Positions 34,436-44,069 are shown, numbered from the stretch's first letter. The stretch: DNA of 64,000 nt from JADZEM01 sp046328125 (GCA_046328125.1 JAXLXF010000014.1:96575-160574); one strand, 5' to 3'. The notes: generated by a model not told the origin, from the letters alone. A program made the numbers and translations.

Positions 34436-35626
34436 TTACGGCCAGCGGCAGGTGCTCGCCGTGATCTTCTGGAGCCGCCGCGCCATCCCGTCCGCGATCG
34501 CAGCGTTCCCGAGCGCCCGGTAATGCTTGTCGATCAGCCGCTCCACGCCCGTCCGCTTCTGCGCCTCGAACAGCCGCTCCGTCAGGTCAATCGCCGAGAC
34601 GTTCGCCTTGTTCAGACGCTGGAGCAGCGGCTCGTACACCTTCTTGTCGCCGTGGCGCATCGCCACCACGTCCGACTTCCGGCCGAAGATCAGCACGACT
34701 GGCGTCGCTCCGTCCGCCTCGACCTGCCGCGCGAACTGGATCAGCACGCGCGACGCGATCTCCAGCCCCTCGCTGTTTGGCTGGTACGCCCAGGCGATGT
34801 CGCTCGCGTCCTCGTTGTCGTCCCGCAATGACGCGAACTTGCGTTGGTACGCCACCGTCTTGCCGAGCCGCACGAACGTGGACAGGTCCCACACGCTGCC
34901 GGCGAACATGCCCGGGTAGTACCAGAAGTCGTGCGGCCCCAGCTCCCGCTCCACCCAGGCCGGGTCCTCATAGTCCAGCGGCGAGCGAGCCGGGATCGGC
35001 AGCAGCTCCAGCCCGTCCCCCTGGATCAAGAAGCGGGGTTTCGCCAGGGTGATGCCAGTGTCCGGCTGGTAGAACGGCCGGAAGCGGTTGACCATCCGGT
35101 TCACGTTCTCCACCATGAACCCCATCAGCACCGCGCACGGCTTGTACGCGCGCCCCTCCTGCTGGTAGCGCAGCCACGCCTGGTCCGGCGCATACCCCGA
35201 GACGCCGAAGTTCAGCACCTCCACGCCCGGCATGTCGCCCTCCAGCTGGGCCGTCCAGCACTCGTCGTTCTCCACGTCATCGCAGTGCGTGAACGAGTCG
35301 CCGAACGCGGCCAGCCGCGGCCCGGTCTCCGGCGGGGCCAGGCTGTACTCGCGCAGCGAGCGCATCCCCGCGCTGTTCGAGGTGTAGACCGCCTGGGTGG
35401 ACGCGCGGCTCATCCCCTTCGAGACGGTCCAGCCCAACGACGGGTCGAACGTGATGTAGGTGTCGTGCGCCGCGATCCGGTCCAGGCCAGACTCGTCGTA
35501 TGAGAGCGGCAGCAAGTCAGCCGGCTTGACGGGGGAGATGATCCGGACGGCGATCTCGCCCATCAACAGGCCGAACACCAGGCCAAACGCGATCGCGGAG
35601 AGACGCCGTGCAGTACGAGCAGTCAT
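34436..35626 (-). CDS. Membrane-anchored SGNH/GDSL-type hydrolase
   Basis: This 396-residue protein has a membrane anchor (LSAIAFGLVFGLLMGEIAV). Block I is AAFGDSFTHCDD with the catalytic Ser, block III GYAPDQ, and block V at the C-terminus DKHYRALGNAAIADGMA with the Asp-x-His pair. The family of such alginate-O-acetylase/AlgX-like SGNH enzymes often modifies extracellular polysaccharides, but the substrate here is unknown. Located between receiver genes, transcribed in the opposite direction to the first two. Confidence 0.82.
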   Translation of the reverse strand: MTARTARRLSAIAFGLVFGLLMGEIAVRIISPVKPADLLPLSYDESGLDRIAAHDTYITFDPSLGWTVSKGMSRASTQAVYTSNSAGMRSLREYSLAPPETGPRLAAFGDSFTHCDDVENDECWTAQLEGDMPGVEVLNFGVSGYAPDQAWLRYQQEGRAYKPCAVLMGFMVENVNRMVNRFRPFYQPDTGITLAKPRFLIQGDGLELLPIPARSPLDYEDPAWVERELGPHDFWYYPGMFAGSVWDLSTFVRLGKTVAYQRKFASLRDDNEDASDIAWAYQPNSEGLEIASRVLIQFARQVEADGATPVVLIFGRKSDVVAMRHGDKKVYEPLLQRLNKANVSAIDLTERLFEAQKRTGVERLIDKHYRALGNAAIADGMARRLQKITASTCRWP

Positions 35627-35650
35627 GGGCCATTCATCGTCGTGAGCGGG

Positions 35651-36049
35651 TCAGGCCAATGATCTTCGCACGTGCCGCCCGACGATGTCGAACAGCTCCG
35701 CCAGACTGAACGGCTTGGCGAGGTAGCCGTCCGCGTCGATCTCGGCGGCCCGGGTGCTGGCGTCGCGGGCCGCCGTCACCACGATCATCGGCGCGTGCGG
35801 CCCCGGCTGCTCGCGGTACGACCTCGCGAACGTCCAGCCGTCCATCACCGGCATCCGCATGTCCAGCAGGATGATGTCGAACAGCTGCGACCGCGAGGCG
35901 TTGAGCGCCGCCGCTCCGTTCGGCGCCAGCACGACCTCGTACCCCTCTTCGGACAGCGCCATCTGCACCAGCTCGGCGATATCACGGTCGTCGTCCACGA
36001 CGAGCGCCCTGACTCGCGATCCGTCCACGTCGCGTCCGACCTCACCCAT
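35651..36049 (-). CDS. Single-domain response regulator (receiver)
   Basis: This 132-residue receiver is read from ATG 36049 (open frame continues upstream to 36361 but without receiver sequence). It contains ALVVDDDRDIAELVQ, phospho-acceptor D in IILLDMRMPVMDGW, and K in LAKPFSLAEL. No output domain. It lies 25 bp downstream of the SGNH hydrolase start region, in the same orientation. The upstream ribosome binding site is weak. Confidence 0.82.
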   Translation of the reverse strand: MGEVGRDVDGSRVRALVVDDDRDIAELVQMALSEEGYEVVLAPNGAAALNASRSQLFDIILLDMRMPVMDGWTFARSYREQPGPHAPMIVVTAARDASTRAAEIDADGYLAKPFSLAELFDIVGRHVRRSLA

Positions 36050-36269
36050 CCAGGATACGCCGCGCCTCTTGCATTCTACGCACGTCACTGTCCAACGCAA
36101 CGGATTGTCGGCGAATCGTGAGGCTTCCTCTACGCTCGCGCCGGTCGAGCGGCCAGGAGCTACTGCACGATCCGCGCCAGCCGGACGCTTCCGCACCGCG
36201 AGTCCGCTCGCTGCGCGCAAGGCGGGCGCTATCATGCCGGGTGCCACGCGGCGTGCAGGGAGGATCACG

Positions 36270-37481
36270 ATGGTCACGGCACTGGTTGGCGGCGTCCTGA
36301 TCGACGGCAACGGCGGGCCGGCCGTGCCAGACAGTACCGTCGTCGTGGACGGCGACACCATCGTCGAGGTCAGTCAGCAACGCGAATTCGGCTCCGAGGT
36401 CCGCACGATCGACCTGGCCGGCCGCACCGTCATGCCCGGCCTGATCGACTGTCACGCCCATTTTGCCCACTGGGGCATGAACCTGATCGCCCACCAGGAC
36501 AGGAGCCTGATGCTGCTGGCCGCCGAGACCGTGGCCGCCCTGCGGACCACCCTGGAGGCCGGCTGCACCACCGCCCGCGACCTGGGCGGCCTTGACGGCG
36601 GCTTCCGCGACGCCGTCGCGCAGGGGCTGATCCCCGGCCCGCGCCTCCAGTGCAGCCTGATCGTCGTCTCGCCCACCAACGGCATCGTCGATCCGACCAC
36701 CGCCCAGGGCCTCCCCTCGCCGCTCGTCCCGGGCCTGCCGAGCCCCGGCTGCAACGGCCCCTACGAGGCCCGCGCCAAGGTCCGCGAAGTGCTCCGGGCC
36801 GGCGCGGACGTCATCAAGATCGCCACGACCGGCGGCGTCAGCTCGGCGAAGGTCGATCCGCGCCGGCAGTTGTTCACCCGCGAGGAGGTCGAGGCGATCG
36901 TGGACGAGGCCCACATGGCCGGCGTCCAGGTCACCTGCCACGCGCTCGGCGGCCCCGGCCTGCTGATGGCGGTCCAGGCCGGCGTGGACACCGTCGAGCA
37001 CGGCGGCTGGCTCGCCGAGGAGGCCGTCTCCGAGATGGCGAAGCGCGGCACGTGGTACGTCCCGACCTTCGCGGTGTACCGCTGGCACGGCACCATCGGG
37101 CCAGAATTCAAACAGCAGCGCGCTCGGGGGATGCGTCAGGATCACCTCGCGAGCTTCGCGCTGGCTCGCTCGGCCGGCGTCCGCATCGCGATGGGCACCG
37201 ACATCGGCGGCTACGGCTACGGCGACACGGCGTTGGAGCTGGAGCTGCTGGTGGAGGCTGGGCTCTCGCCGGCCGAGGCGATCAATGTCAGCACCCGCCG
37301 CTCCGCTGAGTGCATGCGGATCGACAGCACGGTCGGCACGCTGGAGCGCGGCAAGCAGGCCGACCTCCTGGTCGTAGACGGCGACCCCCTCCACGACATC
37401 TCGATGCTCCGGCGGCGGGAATCGCTGGCACTGGTGATGAAGGGCGGCGTCGGCTACGCTGGAAGCCTCCTCCACTCTTGA
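36270..37481 (+). CDS. Amidohydrolase, imidazolonepropionase/prolidase-like
   Basis: This 403-residue amidohydrolase-superfamily enzyme has a beta-sandwich N-terminus (VGGVLIDGNGGPAVPDS, GRTVMPGLIDCHAHFAHW with the HxH metal ligands), a bridging Lys in IKIATTGGVSS, His ligands in VTCHALG and VEHGG, and Asp in AMGTDIGGYG. The C-terminal GTLERGKQADLLVVDGDP is typical of the imidazolonepropionase-related subfamily. It probably hydrolyses a cyclic amide or dipeptide; substrate unknown. The ATG at 36270 follows GGGAGG; the frame is open upstream. Followed by two more amidohydrolase genes in the same direction. Confidence 0.9.
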   Translation: MVTALVGGVLIDGNGGPAVPDSTVVVDGDTIVEVSQQREFGSEVRTIDLAGRTVMPGLIDCHAHFAHWGMNLIAHQDRSLMLLAAETVAALRTTLEAGCTTARDLGGLDGGFRDAVAQGLIPGPRLQCSLIVVSPTNGIVDPTTAQGLPSPLVPGLPSPGCNGPYEARAKVREVLRAGADVIKIATTGGVSSAKVDPRRQLFTREEVEAIVDEAHMAGVQVTCHALGGPGLLMAVQAGVDTVEHGGWLAEEAVSEMAKRGTWYVPTFAVYRWHGTIGPEFKQQRARGMRQDHLASFALARSAGVRIAMGTDIGGYGYGDTALELELLVEAGLSPAEAINVSTRRSAECMRIDSTVGTLERGKQADLLVVDGDPLHDISMLRRRESLALVMKGGVGYAGSLLHS

Positions 37482-37497
37482 ATTGAAGGGATACTCC

Positions 37498-38316
37498 ATG
37501 CGAATCGTGGATGCGCAGATCCATGTCTGGAGCGGCGGCATGCCGGGCAACCAGGCCCACCGCCAGGTGATGGCGTTCACCGCCGAGGAAGCCATCGCCG
37601 AGATGGACGAGGGCGGCGTGGACGCTGCCGTCATTCACCCGCCCAGCTGGGGACCGAAAGACGACCAGATGGCGACCCAGGCCGTCATGGACTACCCCGG
37701 CCGCTTCGCGATCCTCGGCAAGCTGCCTCTGGACGACCCGGAGAGCCATCACAAGGTGGACGAGTGGCGGATGCAGCCGGGCATGCTCGGGCTGCGCTAC
37801 GGCTTCCTCCGCGATCCCGAGAAGGGCTGGCTCGCGGACGGAACCCTGGATTGGCTCTGGACCGCCGCCGAGCGGCACGGCGTCCCGATCGCGATGCTGG
37901 CGACGGACTCTCTCCGCGAGATCGGCGCCATCGCCGAGCGCCACCCCGGCCTGCGGCTGACCATCGACCACCTCGGCGGGCGGGGCGGCAACACCACGCT
38001 CAAAGACGACGCCGCGATGGAGCATATACCGCAGCTGCTGCGGCTCGCGCGGTACCCGAACGTCGCCGTCAAAGCGACCGGCGCCCCTGGCTACTCCAGC
38101 GGCCCGTACCCGTTCACCAGCATGCACACCTACCTGAAGCAGATCTTCGACGCCTTCGGGCCGGACCGCATGTTCTGGGGCACGGACATCACCAAAATGC
38201 CGTGCCCCTGGAAGCAGTGCATCACCATGTTCACCGAGGAGCTGCCCTGGCTCAAAGGCGAAGACCTCGAAAAGGTGATGGGCAAGGCCGTCTGCGACTT
38301 CTGGGGCTGGGAGTAG
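37498..38316 (+). CDS. Amidohydrolase-2 family (TIM-barrel) metal-dependent hydrolase
   Basis: This 272-residue enzyme has MRIVDAQIHVW with the Q-x-H variant of the metal-binding motif (the first His of HxH is Gln here), DAAVIHPPSWGPKD, RLTIDHLGGRGG and GTDITKMPC with the catalytic Asp. This fits amidohydrolase 2 (decarboxylase/lactonase-like, PF04909). It overlaps no gene and follows the 36270 gene by 16 bp, suggesting an operon. It is a clear paralogue of the next gene. Confidence 0.88.
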   Translation: MRIVDAQIHVWSGGMPGNQAHRQVMAFTAEEAIAEMDEGGVDAAVIHPPSWGPKDDQMATQAVMDYPGRFAILGKLPLDDPESHHKVDEWRMQPGMLGLRYGFLRDPEKGWLADGTLDWLWTAAERHGVPIAMLATDSLREIGAIAERHPGLRLTIDHLGGRGGNTTLKDDAAMEHIPQLLRLARYPNVAVKATGAPGYSSGPYPFTSMHTYLKQIFDAFGPDRMFWGTDITKMPCPWKQCITMFTEELPWLKGEDLEKVMGKAVCDFWGWE

Positions 38317-38349
38317 GCGCGCCGGGCGTCGGTGCGGAAGGGGCATATC

Positions 38350-39168
38350 ATGCGAGTCGTCGATGCGCAGGTCCACATCTGGTCGGCGGGGCGGCCGACC
38401 ACCGCGACTCATCGCCAGATCGAGCGGTTCAGCGCCGAGGATCTCCTGAAGGAGATGGCCGAGGCCGGCGTGGACGCCGCCCTCCTCCACCCACCCGGCT
38501 GGGACCCGAACGCTACGGCGGTCGCCATCGAAGCCGTCAAGAAGTACCCGGACCGGTTCGCGATCCTCGGCAACTTCCCGCTCGACAAGCCAGAGAGCCG
38601 CGATCTGATCGCCACCTGGAAGAACCAGCCCGGCATGCTCGGGCTGCGCTTCACCTTCCACGCGCCGCACCAGCGCACCTGGCCCCACGACGGCTCACTC
38701 GACTGGCTCTGGCCCGCCGCCGAGCGCGCCGGCATCCCGATCGCGCTCCAGGCGGCCCGCTTCCTCCCGACCGTCGGCTTCATCGCCGAGCGCCACCCCG
38801 GGCTGAAACTGATCGTGGACCACTGCGGCGGGCTCGGCGGCACTGCTCACAACAAGGGCGCCGACGCCTTCACCCACATCCCCGACCTCGTAGCGCTGGC
38901 CCGCTTCCCGAATGTCGCCCTCAAGGCGACCGGCGCCCCGCACTACTCCAGCGACCCGTACCCGTTCACCAGCATCCACACCTACCTGAGGCAGATGTTC
39001 GACGCCTTCGGGCCGGACCGCATGTTCTGGGGCACGGACGTCACGCGGATGCAGTGCACCTATCGCCAGTGCGTCCAGCTCTTTACGGAGCAGTTGCCCT
39101 GGCTCAAAGGCGACGACCTTGACAAGGTCATGGGCGGCGCTCTCCGCAGTTGGATTGGTTGGAAATGA
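38350..39168 (+). CDS. Amidohydrolase-2 family metal-dependent hydrolase, paralogue
   Basis: This 272-residue protein is the same length as its left neighbour and shares much sequence, e.g. MRVVDAQVHIWSAG, PGMLGLRFTF, KATGAPHYSSDPYPFTSIHTYLRQMFDAFGPDR as pattern and GTDVTRMQC. This indicates a local tandem duplication. The same active-site set as the neighbour is retained, so both are likely active, perhaps on related substrates. The operon runs 36270-39168. Confidence 0.88.
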   Translation: MRVVDAQVHIWSAGRPTTATHRQIERFSAEDLLKEMAEAGVDAALLHPPGWDPNATAVAIEAVKKYPDRFAILGNFPLDKPESRDLIATWKNQPGMLGLRFTFHAPHQRTWPHDGSLDWLWPAAERAGIPIALQAARFLPTVGFIAERHPGLKLIVDHCGGLGGTAHNKGADAFTHIPDLVALARFPNVALKATGAPHYSSDPYPFTSIHTYLRQMFDAFGPDRMFWGTDVTRMQCTYRQCVQLFTEQLPWLKGDDLDKVMGGALRSWIGWK

Positions 39169-39176
39169 GGAAACCG

Positions 39177-39196
39177 TCCGTGGGTTGAAAACCACG
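39177..39196. terminator. Short hairpin after amidohydrolase operon
   Basis: CCGTGG and CCACGG pair around GTTGAAAA. It resembles the arm of the GTGGGTTTCAACCCACGG repeat family seen at 52206 and 60317. It may end the amidohydrolase operon. Confidence 0.4.
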
Positions 39197-39217
39197 GCAT
39201 GTATTACCCTCGGATGC

Positions 39218-40228
39218 CTACTGGATGACCTCGGTGGCTTGTTGGAGGACGGCCTGAGGCATGGATAGCCCGAGGGCCTGCGCTACCCTAAGGTTCACGA
39301 CGAACTCGAATTTCGTCGGCTGCTGGATCGGGAGGTCGGCTGGCCTCGTACCTTTCAGGATCTTGTCGACATAGGCGGCGGCGCGCCGGAACATGTCGGT
39401 TCGGTCGGGTCCGTAGGACATCAGCCCGCCGGCGTCCGGGAACTCTCGAAGGTGGAAGATCGATGGTAAGCCGGCCTTCGCCGCCAGGTCCGCGGTTCGG
39501 GCCATGTTTACCGCAAACAGGGGGTCTGGCAGTATCACCAGCGCTTCGTCGCCTGCACCGAGAGTGCCTTGAAACACACGCTCGAGATCGTCGAGACTCC
39601 GGGCCTCGAGCGAATCGATTTGGATCCCCAGCTCCCGTGCCGGCGCCTGGATCTCATTCCAGGTAGCCATCGAGCTCGGACCTTGCGGATTCCAGAGCAC
39701 GCCAATTCTGGACAACCTCGGCCTAATAGCCCGGAGAAGCTCGAGACGCTTGCCCGCAAGCTCAGGGGCGATCTGAGACAGTCCCGTGACATTACCACCG
39801 GGGTGTGCCAGGCTCTCCACCAGTCCGCTCGCGACTGGATCGGCTGGTGACGCCATGACGATCGGGATCGTCCCTGTCGCGCGCTTGGCCGGGATCGCAT
39901 CGGTGGATGTGGAAGTGACGATGACGTCCACGCTCTGGCGCACGAGGTCGTCGGCCAGTTCGGGCAATCGATCGGACCTCCCCTGCGCGTAGCGGTACTC
40001 GATTATGAGGTTCCGCCCTTCAACCCAGCCGAGGTCCGCCAGCCCCTTACGGAGGGCCTCCTCCCAGCGGCCGGTCTCGGCTGGCCCGAAGGGCGAGAGC
40101 AGGCCAATGCGGGCCACTTTCGGTGCCGCCGGAGAGGAAACTGGCAGCAGGGTGCAGCCGACTAGCAGCCCGGCCCCGGCCAGGGCCAGGGTGGCCCACA
40201 GGAAGCGACGACGGGCGAACGCGGCCAC
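39218..40228 (-). CDS. ABC transporter substrate-binding lipoprotein (TrpX/ABC_sub_bind type)
   Basis: This 336-residue protein begins with GTG and a lipoprotein signal peptide (FLWATLALAGAGLLVGC as lipobox). The mature part matches the ABC_sub_bind family (PF04392): VARIGLLSPFGPAE, GWVEGRNLIIEYRYAQG, PVDVIVTSTSTDAIPAKRATGTIPIVMA, and GGLMSYGPDRTDMFRRAAAYVDKILKGTRPADLPIQQPTKFEFVVNL in pieces. Permease and ATPase of this system are not adjacent. The RBS GAGAGG is good. It is oriented the same way as the oligopeptide system upstream, but belongs to another class. Confidence 0.9.
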   Translation of the reverse strand: MAAFARRRFLWATLALAGAGLLVGCTLLPVSSPAAPKVARIGLLSPFGPAETGRWEEALRKGLADLGWVEGRNLIIEYRYAQGRSDRLPELADDLVRQSVDVIVTSTSTDAIPAKRATGTIPIVMASPADPVASGLVESLAHPGGNVTGLSQIAPELAGKRLELLRAIRPRLSRIGVLWNPQGPSSMATWNEIQAPARELGIQIDSLEARSLDDLERVFQGTLGAGDEALVILPDPLFAVNMARTADLAAKAGLPSIFHLREFPDAGGLMSYGPDRTDMFRRAAAYVDKILKGTRPADLPIQQPTKFEFVVNLRVAQALGLSMPQAVLQQATEVIQ

Positions 40229-40337
40229 GGCTTACCTCTCGGCGCCAGTATAGAGCGTCGCCCTGACGGCGGCGTGTGACGCTGGTCACTACTCGGAGAT
40301 ATCGACCGGGCCCGTCAATCCATGCTCGACAGAACCA

Positions 40338-41303
40338 CTACGCAGTGCCGCTGCCGGCCCGGATCCGGCGCGGGTCGAGCGCGTCCTGGAGGGCGTCCGC
40401 GAAGTAGTTGAGCCCGATCACCGTCAGCGTGATCGCGAGGCCGGGGAACAGCGCGTAGCCCCAGGAGCGGGCCAGGTACGACTGCGAGCTCGCCATCATG
40501 TTGCCCCAGGTGGCGGCCGGCAGTTGTGCGCCCAGCCCCAGGAAACTCAACGTCGCCTCCACCAGGATCGCGTCCGGCGCGGCAATCGCCATCTGCACGA
40601 TCAGCGGCGCCACGCAGTTTGGCAGAATGTGCGCGATCATGATCCGCCAGGGCGAGCAGCCGAGCGCCCGCGCTGCATCGACGTAATCCGCATTGCGGGC
40701 GCCCACGGTCACCGCGCGCACCAGTCGCGAGGAGACTGGCATGTTGATGATCGCGATGGCGATCACACCGCTGAACTGACCCGGCCCGAGGATCGAGACG
40801 ATCCCAATCGCCAGGAAGATCGCCGGGAACGCCAGCAGCGTGTCCCAGACCCGCCCGACGACGGCGTCCAGCCAGCCGCCGAAGTAGCCCGTCGCCAGCC
40901 CGGTCAGGCTCCCGACCAGTCCCGCCAGGGTGACCGCCAGGACGCCCGCCTGCACCGCCGGCCACGCCGCGATGACCAGCCGGCTGAAGATGTCGCGGCC
41001 CAGCTCGTCGGTGCCGAGCCAGTAGGTTGCGGAGGGGGAGGCAAAGGCATCTGCAGGGTGGGGCGCATTCGGGTCGTACGGGACGGCGTACGGCCCCAGG
41101 ACCGCCACGACCAGCAACCCGAGCAGAAAGCCGATCCCGACCCGACCCTTGTAGTTGCGAGTGAGCCGCCTGAGGGTGCCAGCTGAGGCCGGCACCCTGA
41201 CCGCGCGGGTGGTTTCGCCGGACGTCGGGGCCGCGCCTCGCCCGTCCACGCCCGGCCCCGTAGCCGAAGCTGACACTGGCCCTGACGGCTCCCCGGCGCT
41301 CAT
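40338..41303 (-). CDS. dppC: Oligopeptide/dipeptide ABC transporter permease, DppC-type
   Basis: This 321-residue inner-membrane permease has a variable N-terminus, then LLGLLVVAVLGPYAVPYDP, the LGTDELGRDIFSRLVIAAW signature of DppC/OppC, a conserved EAA loop (ARALGCSPWRIMIAHILPN), and about six membrane spans. Its start overlaps the stop of dppB by one base (TGATG). The operon is substrate protein 2 - substrate protein 1 - dppB - dppC. Confidence 0.93.
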   Translation of the reverse strand: MSAGEPSGPVSASATGPGVDGRGAAPTSGETTRAVRVPASAGTLRRLTRNYKGRVGIGFLLGLLVVAVLGPYAVPYDPNAPHPADAFASPSATYWLGTDELGRDIFSRLVIAAWPAVQAGVLAVTLAGLVGSLTGLATGYFGGWLDAVVGRVWDTLLAFPAIFLAIGIVSILGPGQFSGVIAIAIINMPVSSRLVRAVTVGARNADYVDAARALGCSPWRIMIAHILPNCVAPLIVQMAIAAPDAILVEATLSFLGLGAQLPAATWGNMMASSQSYLARSWGYALFPGLAITLTVIGLNYFADALQDALDPRRIRAGSGTA

Positions 41304-42256
41304 CAGCGCGCACGCTCCAGCTTGACGCGCGGATCGAGGAAGGCATACGACGCATCGATGATGATATTCGTGATCAGGAAGATCACCACCACCAGCATCA
41401 GCGTCGCCTGAACCACCGGATAGTCACGGTTCAGGATCGAGTTGATGACCAGCCGTCCGATGCCAGGATACGCGAACACGGACTCGGTGACGACGGCCCC
41501 GCCGAGCAGTCGCCCGAACTGGATGCCGACGATGGTGATAACCGGGATCATCGCGTTGCGGAGCGCGTGCCCGGCCACCACGGCGCGCTCGCCCAGCCCC
41601 TTCGCGCGGGCGGTCCGCACGTAGTCCGTGCTCAGCACGTCGATCATCGCCGAGCGGACGTAGCGAGAGAAGACGGACATATTCGAGACGACGATCGTCG
41701 CGACCGGCATGATGAGGTACGGCAGCCGCTCGTACAGCGGCCGGGCCGGGTCGCCGAACCCCGAGGCCGGCAGGATCTTCAACTGGACGCTGAAGAGGAT
41801 CAGCAGCATCAGCCCGAGCCAGGCCGCCGGCGTCGCCAGCCCCAGCGAGTTGAACCCCGTAATGATGGCGTCCAGGCGACGATTGGCGTTGACGGCGGCC
41901 AGCATCCCGAGCGGGAACCCGACGAGCAGCGCCACGGCGAGCGACGTCAGCGCCAGCAAGAGCGTGTTCGGCAGCGCGTCCCCGATCAGCGAGGACACCG
42001 GCCGCCGATTCGACTGCGACACGCCCAGGTTGAGTCGCGCCACGTCGGTCAGCCAGATGCCGTAGCGGACCGGGATCGGCTTGTCCAGCCCAAGCCGCTC
42101 CCGCTCGACGGCCACCTCTTCCGGCGTCGCCTGCATCCCGAGCATCATCCGGGCCGGGTCGCCCGGCGCCAGCGCGATGATCCCGAAGACCAGGATGGAC
42201 GCCAACAGCAGCGTCGGAATCAAGAGCAGGAGGCGGCGAATGAGGTACCGCTGCAT
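41303..42256 (-). CDS. dppB: Oligopeptide/dipeptide ABC transporter permease, DppB-type
   Basis: This 317-residue permease starts MQRYLIRRLLLLIPTLL and contains the DppB signatures GDPARMMLGMQATPEEV, LGVSQSNRRPV, the EAA loop YVRTARAKGLGERAVVAGH and about six transmembrane segments. It pairs with the DppC-type protein encoded immediately downstream. No ATPase genes (dppD/F) are in the window, so energising subunits must be encoded elsewhere or be shared with another system. Confidence 0.93.
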   Translation of the reverse strand: MQRYLIRRLLLLIPTLLLASILVFGIIALAPGDPARMMLGMQATPEEVAVERERLGLDKPIPVRYGIWLTDVARLNLGVSQSNRRPVSSLIGDALPNTLLLALTSLAVALLVGFPLGMLAAVNANRRLDAIITGFNSLGLATPAAWLGLMLLILFSVQLKILPASGFGDPARPLYERLPYLIMPVATIVVSNMSVFSRYVRSAMIDVLSTDYVRTARAKGLGERAVVAGHALRNAMIPVITIVGIQFGRLLGGAVVTESVFAYPGIGRLVINSILNRDYPVVQATLMLVVVIFLITNIIIDASYAFLDPRVKLERAR

Positions 42257-42290
42257 CGTCCCCTACTGCCTACCGCCTACTGCCCTCTGC

Positions 42291-44069
42291 CTACTTGTCA
42301 AGATACGCCCCGCCCAGGGCCATGTTGCCGCTCAAGTCGTACGTCACACCCTTGACTGGCTTCGTGAACGCCCAGATGCGCGGGTCCGTCGCCACGTAGA
42401 TCAGATTCGCGTCCGTCACCATGATCTCGTTCGCCTTCTGGTAGATCGTCTTCCGCTTCGCCGGATCCAGTTCCACCGCCCCGTCCGCGATCAGCTTCTC
42501 CAGATCGGCGCTCCGGTACCCGAAGACGTTGCGCTCGTTGCCCCGGAAGTTGCCCTGTGTGTTGAACAGGATCGCCGGGTCGCGCGTGGTGCGGGCGTTC
42601 AGCCACGGGATCAGGTCCGCGCCCAGCATCTTCGAGTCGGCGCCGTAGTCGTAATACTTGGCGATCTCGACCTCGGTGACGGTCATCTTGACGCCGATCT
42701 TCGCCAGATCCGCCTGCCAGAGCAGCATGAACAGCTTCATTTGCGGCCAGCGCGGCGTCACGATACCCGTCAGCTCCAGCCCCTTGACGCCGGCCTGCTC
42801 CAGCATCTTGCCGGCCTTGTCCAGGTCGAAGGCGTAGTAGTTGACCAGATCCTCGCGGTACGCCATCGAGTTGGGGTTGTAGAACGGCGACGAGATCGGC
42901 TTCGAGACCCCGAAGAACGCCGTCTTCGCCATCTCGGCCCGGTTCAACGAGAAGGCAAGCGCCTGCCGAACCTCCTTCTTGTCGAGGGGCGGCTTGGAGA
43001 CGTTCACCAGCAGGTCGAAGATGCTGCCGGTGTTTTCGTTAAGCTCCAGGGTGACGTTCGGGTTGTCCTTCAAGCCCGCCACATCGGCGGCGCTCGTGAC
43101 CTGGATGCCGTCCACCCCGCCGGATTGGAGATTGGGGATCAGCGTCTCGGCCTTCTCGAGCCGCTTGAACATCATCTCGTCCAGGTACGGCTGGTCCTTG
43201 ACGAAGTAGTCCGGGTTCTTCGGCAGCTGCGCGAACTGGGTTGGCTGCCACTTCGCCAGCTTGAACGGCCCGGTCCCGACCGGCGGCGTCTTGGTGAAGG
43301 CCGGGTCGGCCGGATCGTCGATTCTGACGGCGTACCAGTAGTCCAGCAGCTCGGTGATGAACGGAACCGGCGTCCCGAAGATGAACTGCACCGTGTACTT
43401 GTCAACCGCCTTGACCTCTTTGACCGGCCCGACCAGCCCCTGGTGCTTCTTGACGGCCGGGTCTTTGAGCAGGTTCTCGTCGCGGGTGTAGCCGAGCATC
43501 TTCACGTAGTCGTCGGCCACGTGCTCCTTGCCGTCGTGCCACTTGACGCCCTGCTTCATCTTGACGGTGAAGGAGAGGCCGTCCTTCGCCATCTCCCACG
43601 ACTCGCCGATGTCCGGGTGCTCCTTGCCAGTGCCGTCCTTCCAGAGCAGTCGATTGAACACCTGGTTGTAGATGCCCTGGTTCGGCGGCGTGACGGACCA
43701 CGGGCTGAAGTGCGTAAAGTCGGCGGCCTCCGCGTAGTTGAGGGTGCCACCCTTCTTCGGAGCGCCGGCAGCGGCGGCTGGCGCGGCGGTCGGCTTCGCG
43801 GCATCGGCTGGCTTGGCGGCATCGGCTGGTTTGGCGGCGGCGGCAGGCGCGGCTGTTGGCGCGGCGGCCGCTGGTGCAGCCGGCACGGTGGTGACAGCCG
43901 GTGCGGCCGGCCGGGCATCGGCCGGCTTGGCGGCAGCGCTGTCGGCCGGCTTCGCGGCCGGGGCCGGCGCCTGCTGGCAAGCGGCCAGGAGGGCCGTGCC
44001 TCCCAGCAACGTGGCGGCTCGGAGGAACGAACGGCGGCTGATCTGTGTGGTGCGAAGCTTGGCGCTCAT
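42291..44069 (-). CDS. Oligopeptide-type ABC substrate-binding lipoprotein (SBP_bac_5), paralogue 1
   Basis: This 592-residue protein has a Tat-like signal (SRRSFLRAATLLGGTALLAAC; twin Arg plus lipobox). A long low-complexity Ala/Pro/Lys linker with repeats of AKPADA precedes the SBP_bac_5 domain: YAEAADFTHFSPWSV, IGESWEMAKDGLSFTVKMK, GTGPFKLAKW, and VRQALAFSLNRAEMAK. It is expected to bind a peptide or other substrate outside the membrane. The ATG at 44069 (second of two) is better spaced from GGGAGC. It is the first gene before dppB and is a paralogue of the next one. Confidence 0.92.
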   Translation of the reverse strand: MSAKLRTTQISRRSFLRAATLLGGTALLAACQQAPAPAAKPADSAAAKPADARPAAPAVTTVPAAPAAAAPTAAPAAAAKPADAAKPADAAKPTAAPAAAAGAPKKGGTLNYAEAADFTHFSPWSVTPPNQGIYNQVFNRLLWKDGTGKEHPDIGESWEMAKDGLSFTVKMKQGVKWHDGKEHVADDYVKMLGYTRDENLLKDPAVKKHQGLVGPVKEVKAVDKYTVQFIFGTPVPFITELLDYWYAVRIDDPADPAFTKTPPVGTGPFKLAKWQPTQFAQLPKNPDYFVKDQPYLDEMMFKRLEKAETLIPNLQSGGVDGIQVTSAADVAGLKDNPNVTLELNENTGSIFDLLVNVSKPPLDKKEVRQALAFSLNRAEMAKTAFFGVSKPISSPFYNPNSMAYREDLVNYYAFDLDKAGKMLEQAGVKGLELTGIVTPRWPQMKLFMLLWQADLAKIGVKMTVTEVEIAKYYDYGADSKMLGADLIPWLNARTTRDPAILFNTQGNFRGNERNVFGYRSADLEKLIADGAVELDPAKRKTIYQKANEIMVTDANLIYVATDPRIWAFTKPVKGVTYDLSGNMALGGAYLDK

